Source of the DNA: Tundrisphaera sp051175315
GTDB lineage: Bacteria > Planctomycetota > Planctomycetia > Isosphaerales > Isosphaeraceae
NCBI RefSeq assembly: GCF_051175315.1
Contig: NZ_CP195100.1
Coordinates: forward strand, 5,208,001-5,272,000
Direction of reading: 5' to 3'
Length of the DNA: 64,000 nt
Position 1 is the stretch's first letter. The number at the start of each line of letters is the position of its first letter. Under the pieces are notes generated by a model, which searched no databases, was not told the origin of the DNA, and was given only the letters and a program-made list of their open reading frames with translations. Of this stretch, positions 26,274-32,977 are shown in pieces. The translations under genes were made by a program, and so were the position numbers.

Positions 26274-27929
26274 GTGCCAAGGATTTACAGCTACGCCAGA
26301 TTTTCTAGTGAACGCCAGAGTTTGGGTGATAGCACCAGACGCCAACTTGACGCCTCCAGGGCGTGGTGTGAGCGGAATAATTTTGTCCTAGATGAATCCC
26401 TACGGATAACAGATTCCGGGGTTTCAGCCTATCGCGGGAAGAACGTCAAGGAAGGAGCATTGGCTGGATTCCTGAAGCTGGTGGAGGATGGAAAGATTCC
26501 AACAGGGTCAATCCTGATCCTCGAATCGTTGGACCGATTGACTCGGGAAGAAATTCCAGAAGCGCTGACGTTGTTTATGAAAATCTTGTCAGCAGGTGTG
26601 ACGATTCAAACTCTCACACCAGAGCGGACCCACACGCGATCTTCCATCGGAGACATTGCAGGGATTATCGAGCCGATCATTATCTTTTCGCGTGCCAATG
26701 AAGAATCTGCGATGAAGTCTAGCAGGAGCAAAGCCAACTGGACGCAGAAGAGGAAATTAGCAAGGGAAGGAAAACAAGTTACCACCCATTGCCCGTGGTG
26801 GCTGGAGATGGGACACAAGGGATTTCAGGAAATACCAGACCGCGCAGATGTCGTTCGGAAGATGTATGAAATGCGATCGTCAGGATTGACGATTCCCGCA
26901 ATCCAGAAATGGCTGAACGAAAGCGGCGTCAAACCACGGTTCGCTAAAGCGTGGAATGCGTCGATGATTTCGCACATCCTGAAAACCAGGACGGTGCTGG
27001 GAGAATATCAACCCACCAGGACGATTGATGGCAAGAAGGTGGATGAAGGGGAGCCGATCGCAGGATTCTATCCTGCTGTCGTTCCGCTTGACGTCTACCA
27101 CAGAGCACAAAAGATCAAGGTTAAGAAGGGACGCACTGGGGACAAGTTCTGCAATATCTTTCGAGGGGTCTTGGTATCGTCGCTGACTCACTCGCCATTC
27201 ATCGTCCACGGTCAGGTGGAGACATACGCAGACGGAACGCAGGTCACCACACGCCGTCTCATTACGTCTGGGTTCATCAGTCAAGTTCCTGGTGCCGATC
27301 CAGCTAGAGTTCCCTACTTCCCTTTTGAGAAGGGATTTCTTCAGGGGTTACAGGAACTTGATCCTGCTGATTTCGCACCGAAGGACGAAACCGATATCTC
27401 CCGTCAACTGGCGTCACTGTCAGGGGAGATTGCGGAAGTGGACGCGAAATTAGCAACGATTCAAGCCAGGATCAAAACTGCCAAAGCGATTGAACCATTG
27501 CTTGACCTGGTGGAGACTTTGACGGAAGACCGCCAGAGTTTGCAGGGTCAGCTAGAAGTTCTTCAAGACCAGGTCAGCAACCACAGGATGGAAGTTGTCG
27601 GAGAGATTCAGAGTCTATCCAGGATGATTGCGAATGCGAACGAAGAAGACGCCCGAATCCTTCGGATGCAGATCCGTGGAAGGATGGGGACCCTGATCAA
27701 CAAAGTTTTTCTTACCGTGGAAGAACTGGATGGGAAGGTTGGCAAGCGGAAGAAGTGGGAAGCACGATGTCTGGTGTTCTTCGCAGGTGGTGGGATTCGC
27801 TTCTTTGCCGTCAATCACGATGGGGAAGTATCGTCCGGCAACTGGCGATGGGATGACCTTCCAGAGACCGCAGAAGCCTTGATTGAAGGTCCGGTTTATT
27901 TCCGGGTTGATAGGGACCTTGACAGCTAG
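26274..27929 (+). CDS. Large serine recombinase (phage integrase)
   Basis: 551 residues from GTG 26274 (AGGGG 8 nt upstream); a longer in-frame ATG at 26217 is unlikely. The N-terminal resolvase domain has Y-A-R-F-S-S with catalytic Ser11, then R-R-Q-L-D and L-E-S-L-D-R-L-T-R-E. A recombinase domain follows (GFQEIPDRADVVRKMYEMR...). The usual zinc-ribbon cysteines are absent, so the ribbon is degenerate or replaced. A long coiled coil spans about residues 395-470, as in Bxb1/phiC31-type enzymes, where it controls directionality. It lies next to attL and is the enzyme expected to catalyse integration between attP and the sugar-isomerase attB. No tyrosine integrase is present. Confidence 0.93.
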   Translation: MPRIYSYARFSSERQSLGDSTRRQLDASRAWCERNNFVLDESLRITDSGVSAYRGKNVKEGALAGFLKLVEDGKIPTGSILILESLDRLTREEIPEALTLFMKILSAGVTIQTLTPERTHTRSSIGDIAGIIEPIIIFSRANEESAMKSSRSKANWTQKRKLAREGKQVTTHCPWWLEMGHKGFQEIPDRADVVRKMYEMRSSGLTIPAIQKWLNESGVKPRFAKAWNASMISHILKTRTVLGEYQPTRTIDGKKVDEGEPIAGFYPAVVPLDVYHRAQKIKVKKGRTGDKFCNIFRGVLVSSLTHSPFIVHGQVETYADGTQVTTRRLITSGFISQVPGADPARVPYFPFEKGFLQGLQELDPADFAPKDETDISRQLASLSGEIAEVDAKLATIQARIKTAKAIEPLLDLVETLTEDRQSLQGQLEVLQDQVSNHRMEVVGEIQSLSRMIANANEEDARILRMQIRGRMGTLINKVFLTVEELDGKVGKRKKWEARCLVFFAGGGIRFFAVNHDGEVSSGNWRWDDLPETAEALIEGPVYFRVDRDLDS

Positions 27930-27991
27930 AACTTGGTACGCGAAAACTATAACCCAGATGATTTTCTCGTTCTTGACCTGGGAGCCTTGCC

Positions 27992-28492
27992 ATGTCTGCC
28001 CGCGCCGCTGCCAAGATTGCCGACACTCCGGTTGAAGTGGAAGCAGAAGATATCAGCCAAGAAAATCCTGATAGCGATTCGGACATGGTTCAGGAAAAAC
28101 GCAAATCCAATTCCGCCATCATCCGCGAAGCGGTCGATGAAGGATACGATTCGCCAAAGGATGGCTGTGCGTGGATTTTGGAGACTTACAAAAGGAAAAT
28201 CACTCCGCAAAACTATTCCCAAATCAAAGCACAATACAAGAAGAAGACTTCTAACGATGGGGCGAGCGACGACAAGCAGTCCCGATCTGTCCCGACGACA
28301 TCCACGGCTGCCACTCCGAAGATTCCGCAACTTCCGAACACTTTCGGCGAGGACATGAAGGAAATCAATCTACTGATCCAATCGCAGGGTGGTCCCGCCA
28401 AGCTGAAGGATCTATTGGGACAGATCAAGGGATTGATTGGTCGATACGGGACGCAAAACCTGGAAGCGATGATTGACGCTTTCAGCGTTTGA
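27992..28492 (+). CDS. Small hypothetical, possible DNA-binding protein
   Basis: 166 residues with GGGAG 7 nt before the ATG. Residues 37-82 (KSNSAIIREAVDEGYDSPKD... then ITPQNYSQIKAQYKKK) look like a small winged or homeodomain-like helical DNA-binding module seen in other planctomycete hypotheticals. The middle is Ser/Thr/Pro-rich, and the C-terminal 60 residues are helical (INLLIQSQGGPAKLKDLLGQ). It could regulate the integrase or act as a recombination directionality factor; this is a guess from position. A strong terminator follows. Confidence 0.6.
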   Translation: MSARAAAKIADTPVEVEAEDISQENPDSDSDMVQEKRKSNSAIIREAVDEGYDSPKDGCAWILETYKRKITPQNYSQIKAQYKKKTSNDGASDDKQSRSVPTTSTAATPKIPQLPNTFGEDMKEINLLIQSQGGPAKLKDLLGQIKGLIGRYGTQNLEAMIDAFSV

Positions 28493-28520
28493 ACTCCCCT
28501 GCCCTGGTTCACCATCTTCA

Positions 28521-28556
28521 ATCCCGCAACGCCCTACGTTGCGGGATTTTTCTTTT
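28521..28556 (+). terminator. Rho-independent terminator
   Basis: ATCCCGCAAC, loop GCCCTAC, GTTGCGGGAT, followed by TTTTCTTTT. It ends the integrase unit 28 nt after the stop codon. Confidence 0.85.
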
Positions 28557-28568
28557 ACCGGAGTGACG

Positions 28569-29102
28569 ATGCGACTTTATCATTACACAAGCTGGGTTCA
28601 TGGCTTCTACATTGCGAAGGAAGGCATTACGCGGGGCGAGTGTCCGGTTACGAAGGATCTCGTCTTGGACTTCCCGAACCTGACTAGTGATACCAACGTC
28701 GGGAACCAGAAGTGGAACGCGGGCGGAATGCTCAACAAAGGTGCCCTGCGTTTCCCTGTGGACATCCCTGATGGGGACGACAAGCTGATTAGCTGGAGGG
28801 ACCTGACCACACGCCACAAGATGGACAAAGCGACGTATCGGCACTATGACGCCCTGGGTGGCTACGGGGCGAAAAACTGGTGGATCTACCAGGGCGCCAT
28901 TCCCAAGGAGTGGCTTTCGGATGTTGAGATCCTTTCTCGGGATCACAATTCAATGGAAGCGTTCCTATGTTCCCAGTGCCAGGACTTCGCAACCTATGAA
29001 GAACTTCTTCTGGGGAACGGATTCTTCAAGAATTCGTTGGGGTTGTGGTCCGTGGATACGATCGCGTTTAATGCGAGGGTCCGGAAGTGGAAAGCTGGCT
29101 GA
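28569..29102 (+). CDS. Hypothetical with ART-like LYHYTS N-terminus
   Basis: 177 residues; GGAG lies 5 nt before the ATG. It opens with M-R-L-Y-H-Y-T-S and ...AKEGITRGE, a layout (hydrophobic-Y-H-[YF]-T-S, then helix and G) shared with several ADP-ribosyltransferase-fold families such as DarT/DUF4433. The rest (NKGALRFPVDIPDGDDKLISW, ...NWWIYQGAIPKEWL) matches a loosely conserved phage and bacterial group I cannot name. An ADP-ribosyltransferase activity is only an idea; a catalytic Glu is not established. It lies between the integrase terminator and a bidirectional terminator, so it is a stand-alone accessory gene, a typical place for lysogenic-conversion or anti-phage cargo. Confidence 0.6.
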   Translation: MRLYHYTSWVHGFYIAKEGITRGECPVTKDLVLDFPNLTSDTNVGNQKWNAGGMLNKGALRFPVDIPDGDDKLISWRDLTTRHKMDKATYRHYDALGGYGAKNWWIYQGAIPKEWLSDVEILSRDHNSMEAFLCSQCQDFATYEELLLGNGFFKNSLGLWSVDTIAFNARVRKWKAG

Positions 29103-29139
29103 TCCATCCTAGATAGTTCGATCACTGTTTTCAGGAAGT

Positions 29140-29177
29140 AAAAGCCAACGGGTTGATGCCTGTTGGCTTTTCCTTTT
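29140..29177. terminator. Bidirectional terminator
   Basis: AAAAGCCAAC (29140-29149) pairs with GTTGGCTTTT (29162-29171), with a T-rich tract beyond. It separates the rightward LYHYTS gene from the leftward small-gene operon. Confidence 0.8.
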
Positions 29178-29191
29178 GGTGGCAAAGCGAT

Positions 29192-29593
29192 TCAATCGCA
29201 GTTGCAGGTTTTGTCATCGTTAAGACATTCTTGACACACGACATTGCCACATCCCGAGCAATGTTCCCAACCGCAAGATTTGCAAACATCCTCTCCGCAT
29301 GCATTGCAGGTTGCAACTGCTTCTGCGTCGTCATCTTCGCACTGGAAGCATCGCTGATAATCATCTAAATCATCATCGTTTCCACAAAGTTCATCTGCAA
29401 TTTCGTCCACCTCTTTAATTTCGGTGATTTCGTCGTCGCAGAAAATCTCCTCCCAATCCATGTCCTGATCACAATATTCATCAAGCTCGAAATCATAGAT
29501 TTTGTCTTTAATCTCTTCTTTCGAATCCGCTTCCACAATCGTCCACGCGGTTTCAATGATGACTCGCTTTAGTTGGACATTATACTTTGGCAT
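29192..29593 (-). CDS. Acidic Cys-rich zinc-finger protein
   Basis: 133 residues. The N-terminal half is a short beta-alpha domain with the look of MPKYNVQLKRVIIETAWTIV phage proteins. The centre is strongly acidic (Asp/Glu runs). The last 50 residues hold ten or more cysteines in C-x2-C pairs (CFQCEDD, CNACGEDVCKSCG, CSGCGNVVCQEC), compatible with two or three zinc-binding knuckles. GGAG precedes the ATG. It is the last gene of the leftward small-gene operon. The function is unknown; a zinc-stabilised inhibitor or regulator is possible. Confidence 0.6.
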   Translation of the reverse strand: MPKYNVQLKRVIIETAWTIVEADSKEEIKDKIYDFELDEYCDQDMDWEEIFCDDEITEIKEVDEIADELCGNDDDLDDYQRCFQCEDDDAEAVATCNACGEDVCKSCGWEHCSGCGNVVCQECLNDDKTCNCD

Positions 29594-29628
29594 TGGTTCG
29601 GCTCCTGGTAAAGCACCGTACAGCGTGA

Positions 29629-29667
29629 ATCGGCGACACAGGATCTTTATCCCGGCGTGTCGCCGAT
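29629..29667. repeat. 11-bp inverted repeat in the small-gene operon
   Basis: ATCGGCGACAC (29629-29639) and GTGTCGCCGAT (29657-29667). It lies between the 54-residue gene and the start of the Cys-rich gene, so in the leftward mRNA it forms a leader hairpin. No T tract follows. It could be a processing or regulatory hairpin or an operator. Confidence 0.5.
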
Positions 29668-29698
29668 CTGTAAAATTCTTTTTGTCGCGAAATTTTTG

Positions 29699-29863
29699 TT
29701 ACCAGTGCCACTTTTTGAACTGGTGACAGAAGCAACCAGGAGTTGCACAGCCATCAAGGACAACGCCCATCGTCTCGTCTGGGACTTCGTAGACTTCGGA
29801 TGCGTCATACGACAGGTAGCCAACAGCTATGCTTGCTGCCGCCAAGAAGAAGATTAAACGCAT
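29699..29863 (-). CDS. 54-residue membrane or secreted Cys-containing peptide
   Basis: Starts M-R-L-I-F-F-L-A-A-A-S-I-A-V-G-Y and ends in ...G-C-A-T-P-G-C-F-C-H-Q-F-K-K-W-H-W. GGAG lies 5 nt before the ATG. A hydrophobic N-terminal helix (signal or anchor) and three clustered Cys plus His suggest an exported peptide with a disulphide or metal site. It belongs to the leftward operon. A lysogenic envelope protein or toxin-like peptide is possible. Confidence 0.5.
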   Translation of the reverse strand: MRLIFFLAAASIAVGYLSYDASEVYEVPDETMGVVLDGCATPGCFCHQFKKWHW

Positions 29864-29875
29864 GACGTCTCCAGT

Positions 29876-30148
29876 TTAGATGTTTTGGTGGCTGACAAGA
29901 ACTTGATACCGTGGTTCGGTCGGGATTAAAGGACTTTCTTTTACGTCTCGAAATTCGTAGATGCATGGTTCGGTCGCCAATGCCGTTCCTATCTTCTCCA
30001 CCACCAAGTCGGGGGGACGATACTCCACCCAGGTGCCGTTCTTCCATGCGTCATAAGGGAACGTCAGCTTGGCTTGCGTTTCCGATTCAGCGGCAATCAC
30101 TCCCTTCCACTTCTTGGGTCCCATGCGAGTCACCAGGTATAGGTTCAT
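29876..30148 (-). CDS. Small phage hypothetical
   Basis: 90 residues with GAAGGAG 5-6 nt before the ATG and a 4-nt overlap with the HTH gene upstream. The N-terminus (MNLYLVTRMGPKKWKGVIAAES) forms a small beta-alpha domain typical of phage accessory proteins; no family recognised. Confidence 0.5.
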   Translation of the reverse strand: MNLYLVTRMGPKKWKGVIAAESETQAKLTFPYDAWKNGTWVEYRPPDLVVEKIGTALATEPCIYEFRDVKESPLIPTEPRYQVLVSHQNI

Positions 30149-30582
30149 TGCGGCTCCTTCTTCTCACGATGATACTTTAGCAACCTGGAAACCCTTGCTT
30201 GCGAAACTCCATACATCCTGCCGATTGACGTCTGCTTGAAACCTCCCTTGATGAGTTCTTCAACCACGTCAATGCCTGGAAGAAGCTTCGGAGTTTTTGC
30301 GTTCTTCGGAATGCCTATCTCCTGTAAACGATTGGAAACAGTGTCAATGCTGACGCCTAAACGATGGGCAATCATCTTGCGTGAAATTCCATCGTTGAAA
30401 AGTCTTGCAACCTCGAATGGATCAGCAGGACGGTAAAGCGTAACAGGATGACGTTTGGTAATTTCGTAAAGAATGTGAACTGGGACTTTTCCATGTCGGG
30501 CAATCTGTGCTAGTGACATTTCCCGATCACACAATCGCTGCACAGTCTCCGGAGTTATTTTCGCTGGCTTGTGGTGGAGCAT
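30145..30582 (-). CDS. Multi-HTH DNA-binding regulator
   Basis: 145 residues made of three consecutive helix-turn-helix-like units: MSLAQIARHGKVPVHILYEI, GISRKMIAHRLGVSIDTVSN and FKQTSIGRMYGVSQARVSRL. The third is the classical form and should contact DNA. The gene overlaps the neighbours by 4 nt downstream and 1 nt upstream, so it is translated as part of the leftward operon. By position and type it is the best candidate for a lysogeny repressor or early regulator. Confidence 0.7.
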   Translation of the reverse strand: MLHHKPAKITPETVQRLCDREMSLAQIARHGKVPVHILYEITKRHPVTLYRPADPFEVARLFNDGISRKMIAHRLGVSIDTVSNRLQEIGIPKNAKTPKLLPGIDVVEELIKGGFKQTSIGRMYGVSQARVSRLLKYHREKKEPQ

Positions 30583-30902
30583 TAGATTTCATTCGCTCTC
30601 TGCCGAAAGCATTCACGGCAATAATCGTTGTATTCTTCTCTCTGATGGATTTCCGACAAGAACGGATCAGCCAAATACTGCACAGGGCGAGTTTTTCCGC
30701 AATGCTCGCAGTCCCTTATGGAAGTCTTGAAATCATCCTCGTTCCATTCTTCTTCGATATAAACGTCGTCATGATCTGGCGAGGGATCAGACATGGACCA
30801 GACTTCAACATAGTTCTGTTGCATGTGGATGGTTCCATCGTCGTCCACAAAAGTTTCCCAGTTTGACGGTATTCTATTGTTTATCACCAGTATCCTTTCC
30901 AT
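30582..30902 (-). CDS. Acidic zinc-finger hypothetical
   Basis: 106 residues, very acidic in the middle. C-E-H-C-G and C-R-E-C form a four-Cys zinc finger in the C-terminal half. The stop overlaps the HTH gene start by one base (TAATG). Function unknown. Confidence 0.5.
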   Translation of the reverse strand: MERILVINNRIPSNWETFVDDDGTIHMQQNYVEVWSMSDPSPDHDDVYIEEEWNEDDFKTSIRDCEHCGKTRPVQYLADPFLSEIHQREEYNDYCRECFRQRANEI

Positions 30903-31024
30903 GTTGCGGCATCTTCTTTATAGCGTTGCCAAAATATCATCGTCGATTTCTCGCCCTGGAGGCGGTCGATTGCCTCCAGGACCATTCGCCAGTAATCGTG
31001 GCTGACTGTGGTGGTCTTAGGCAT
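30884..31024 (-). CDS. 46-residue phage peptide
   Basis: Sequence begins M-P-K-T-T-T-V-S-H-D-Y-W-R-M and ends ...T-W-K-G-Y-W. Its ATG overlaps the upstream gene's end by 8 nt and its stop lies 19 nt inside the next gene, a typical packed operon arrangement. No strong Shine-Dalgarno is present, so coupling is likely. It is rich in Trp/Tyr and charged residues and predicted helical; function unknown. Confidence 0.4.
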   Translation of the reverse strand: MPKTTTVSHDYWRMVLEAIDRLQGEKSTMIFWQRYKEDAATWKGYW

Positions 31025-31220
31025 CCCAAGGACCAAAATCGGCGACAATCAAATTATCTCTGTCAATTGTTACAAGGTGATGTTTTGGAATCGCGTGAAG
31101 GAATGCGTTCAAGAGAGGTTTGACTACAACGGCTCCATTTACGACGAATGATCCATTGCCTCTACCAAGATCAGTCTTCAAACGACACGGAATTAATTCT
31201 TCTGTTTTTGCTAATGTCAT
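31017..31220 (-). CDS. Small phage hypothetical
   Basis: 67 residues from ATG 31220, which has AAAGGA 4-5 nt upstream; a longer in-frame ATG at 31268 is less likely. It ends in H-L-V-T-I-D-R-D-N-L-I-V-A-D-F-G. No family recognised. Confidence 0.45.
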   Translation of the reverse strand: MTLAKTEELIPCRLKTDLGRGNGSFVVNGAVVVKPLLNAFLHAIPKHHLVTIDRDNLIVADFGPWDA

Positions 31221-31278
31221 TTTTCGTCCTTTGCTTCCTATATTAGAGTGGACCTTGAAATTGAGCATTTTTTCCTTG

Positions 31279-31314
31279 AAGCGGCTCCAGGCTCGGTAAT
31301 GCCTGGAGCCGCTT
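31279..31314. terminator. Strong hairpin inside the leftward operon
   Basis: AAGCGGCTCCAGGC pairs perfectly with GCCTGGAGCCGCTT around an 8-nt loop. In the leftward direction it is followed by CAAGGAAAAAA, not T's, so it may act as an attenuator or RNA-stability element. Confidence 0.5.
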
Positions 31315-31319
31315 TCGTG

Positions 31320-31481
31320 TTATGGATTAGGCAATGAGATTGTATGGATATTGCAGTTGCAAGACATCTCGGACGGGATAAATTGAATCAAAAGAACTGC
31401 AAACAGAAACAGCAGTCCAAATCCCAATACTGGCAGAATTATAATATCTGAAAAGTCGGCTCCATAATTGTCATTACTCAT
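31320..31481 (-). CDS. 53-residue single-span membrane protein
   Basis: Starts M-S-N-D-N-Y-G-A-D-F, then one hydrophobic helix (I-I-I-L-P-V-L-G-F-G-L-L-F-L-F) and a short tail with C-N-C-N. GAGGAAT precedes the ATG, and the gene starts 2 nt after the stop of the HTH gene. It may be a superinfection-exclusion or holin-like peptide; no family is recognised. Confidence 0.55.
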   Translation of the reverse strand: MSNDNYGADFSDIIILPVLGFGLLFLFAVLLIQFIPSEMSCNCNIHTISLPNP

Positions 31482-31483
31482 TT

Positions 31484-31702
31484 TTATTCCTCATTCTTGG
31501 CGTTACTCTTTCTTGACCAGCGGCTACCTTTAAAGCTGGCAACAATCTTCTTGAAACTATCCTCGCTCCAGAAATACTTCCCATTGCCTGCCACGCTATC
31601 AAAGGCTGGCAATTTTCCTTCCTTTGCATGTCTCTGAACTGTTGCAGTGCATACGCCACTGGCAACAGCAACATCAAACATCGTAAACAACTTTTCTGCC
31701 AT
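31484..31702 (-). CDS. MerR/excisionase-type HTH protein
   Basis: 72 residues. F-T-M-F-D-V-A-V-A-S-G-V-C-T-A-T-V-Q-R-H is a helix-turn-helix, followed by a wing (GKLPAFDSVAGNGKYFWSED), as in Xis/AlpA-type proteins. AGGAGG lies 7 nt before ATG 31702. It heads the leftward operon, divergent from the HTH-HNH gene, so it sits where a lytic/lysogenic switch regulator or directionality factor would be expected. Confidence 0.65.
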   Translation of the reverse strand: MAEKLFTMFDVAVASGVCTATVQRHAKEGKLPAFDSVAGNGKYFWSEDSFKKIVASFKGSRWSRKSNAKNEE

Positions 31703-31791
31703 CATTACACCTCCTGAATAATATAGTAAGCTTTTTCATTTTCTTGCCAAATACCATAAATAAATTTTGTGGCACTAACGCAAGGAGATGT
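31703..31791. promoter_or_regulatory. Divergent control region
   Basis: An AT-rich 89-bp gap between two divergent regulator genes, each with a strong Shine-Dalgarno site inside the gap (AGGAGG leftward, AAGGAG rightward). It must carry two opposing promoters. TTGCCA and TGTGGCA form a weak dyad that could bind a repressor. Confidence 0.5.
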
Positions 31792-32226
31792 ATGACAAGA
31801 AGAGGAATGGCGGAAGAACTTGGCTGCGATGTTTCAACGCTGGAGATATTTTTGCAATCGATCGATGATTTCGCTGGGATCGGTAAGAAGATCAGCGACA
31901 AGGAAGCGGAAAGGATTTCCGCTAGGTGGTATTCCAGTGGGGCTGCCGCCCAATACGAAGAGGAAGGCGCCCTGGTGCCTCTCCAGCAGCCCGTCAGCTA
32001 CCAGAGGCACGTTCGGGAGTCTGACGCCGATTGGCTGCGTGTGAGACTCGCCAGACACATCCTGGACGGTTGGTCCTGCGTCATCTGTGGCAGCAAGGAT
32101 GAACCAGGTGGACTTCAAACCCATCACACGGACTATTCCGCCATGTCGCGTGGTGACCTGGAAGGAGAAGTTCTAGCTTCCAGGTCTTTTTGTGAACGTT
32201 GCCACAAGAAAACGCATGGCATTTAA
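31792..32226 (+). CDS. HTH plus HNH-type zinc nuclease domain
   Basis: 144 residues; AAGGAG lies 4 nt before ATG 31792. The N-terminal 25 residues (RRGMAEELGCDVSTLEIFLQ) look like an HTH. The C-terminus has C-V-I-C-G-S, then L-Q-T-H-H-T-D-Y and C-E-R-C-H-K-K-T-H: an HNH fold with two C-x2-C zinc knuckles. It may be a nuclease or a DNA-binding derivative. It is the first rightward gene of the early region. Confidence 0.65.
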   Translation: MTRRGMAEELGCDVSTLEIFLQSIDDFAGIGKKISDKEAERISARWYSSGAAAQYEEEGALVPLQQPVSYQRHVRESDADWLRVRLARHILDGWSCVICGSKDEPGGLQTHHTDYSAMSRGDLEGEVLASRSFCERCHKKTHGI

Positions 32227-32227
32227 T

Positions 32228-32425
32228 TCATTCTGGTTTTCGCTGCGAAAAACCCCATTTAATCCATCGGTCGGAAATGAGAAGGTTTTGTTCCTCGGAA
32301 AAGAACTCTCCTTCTATAAGATCGGGTCCGTTGGGGAATAGCCTATCAAGAAAGGCTCCCCAGCGGCGTGTGTTCGTGGCGTTCAACTTCTCCCTGATTT
32401 GCTTGGCTGTAATTTTTTGTGTCAT
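32228..32425 (-). CDS. Small basic hypothetical
   Basis: 65 residues (MTQKITAKQIREKLNATNTR...). Helical and charged, without family match. No Shine-Dalgarno; instead TACATA lies 4 nt before the ATG, like several other phage transcription-unit starts. The start codon lies inside a GTCATAC/GTATGAC palindrome. The opposite strand also has an open frame, but its composition is less protein-like. Confidence 0.45.
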   Translation of the reverse strand: MTQKITAKQIREKLNATNTRRWGAFLDRLFPNGPDLIEGEFFSEEQNLLISDRWIKWGFSQRKPE

Positions 32426-32439
32426 ACCGTATGTATGAC
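32421..32439. promoter_or_regulatory. Palindromic operator candidate
   Basis: GTCATAC-CGTAT-GTATGAC: 7-bp arms around a 5-bp spacer. It overlaps the leftward start codon and the TACATA box and lies 74 bp before the rightward HTH gene, so a bound repressor would block both directions. Confidence 0.5.
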
Positions 32440-32512
32440 AAACTTTGAGAAAATTCGGTATTGGTTCTGAAAAACGTTTTGACTATTCTATATAAGACAG
32501 GAGGAACAAACG

Positions 32513-32728
32513 ATGGGCAGTGATAAGTTCTACACAATCGACGAAGTTTTGCACGCGGTGGGGCTGAAGCGTAACACCTTCGATTTTCACAAGCGAAAAA
32601 AGTATATCCCAGAACCAACCCAATGGTGTGCGAGGTTGGTTTACAATCAGCGTGATTTCGATGAAATCCGACGCTACTTTGCCAACAGAAACAAATTCCA
32701 AAGACACGCAAAGAAAGAGGTGGTGTGA
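32513..32728 (+). CDS. MerR-like HTH protein
   Basis: 71 residues with AGGAGG 8 nt before the ATG. F-Y-T-I-D-E-V-L-H-A-V-G-L-K-R-N-T-F-D-F is an HTH with a following wing (KYIPEPTQW), typical of excisionase/MerR-type phage proteins. It is followed by a TGATG-coupled gene. Confidence 0.65.
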   Translation: MGSDKFYTIDEVLHAVGLKRNTFDFHKRKKYIPEPTQWCARLVYNQRDFDEIRRYFANRNKFQRHAKKEVV

Positions 32729-32973
32729 TGTGGATTGAAACTGAAGATGGCATCATGAGAAACTTAGAGGCATTTCAAGAACTTCGATACACTGATGATT
32801 CCATCTATGGCTTCCCAAAGGGCAGTTCGGAATCAGACGATTTGTTTAATTCGTGTGATCCCTCTGTTGTAAAAGCCGCATGGAGAAAATTTACACAAGC
32901 AATTAGAGACAAAAAAGAATACTTCTCCTTTGACGAAGCATGTGACGAATATCTCAAGTCAATAGATTTGTAG
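32728..32973 (+). CDS. Small hypothetical coupled to the HTH gene
   Basis: 81 residues; the ATG overlaps the previous TGA (TGATG). Acidic N-terminus and a helical C-terminus (KAAWRKFTQAIRDKKEYFSFDEACDEYLKS). No family recognised. Confidence 0.5.
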   Translation: MWIETEDGIMRNLEAFQELRYTDDSIYGFPKGSSESDDLFNSCDPSVVKAAWRKFTQAIRDKKEYFSFDEACDEYLKSIDL

Positions 32974-32977
32974 GAGC

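Noticed and set aside
32199..32438. 79-codon plus-strand frame opposite the 65-residue gene
   Set aside because: No ribosome binding site, overlaps the HNH gene end, and the translation looks less protein-like than the reverse strand.
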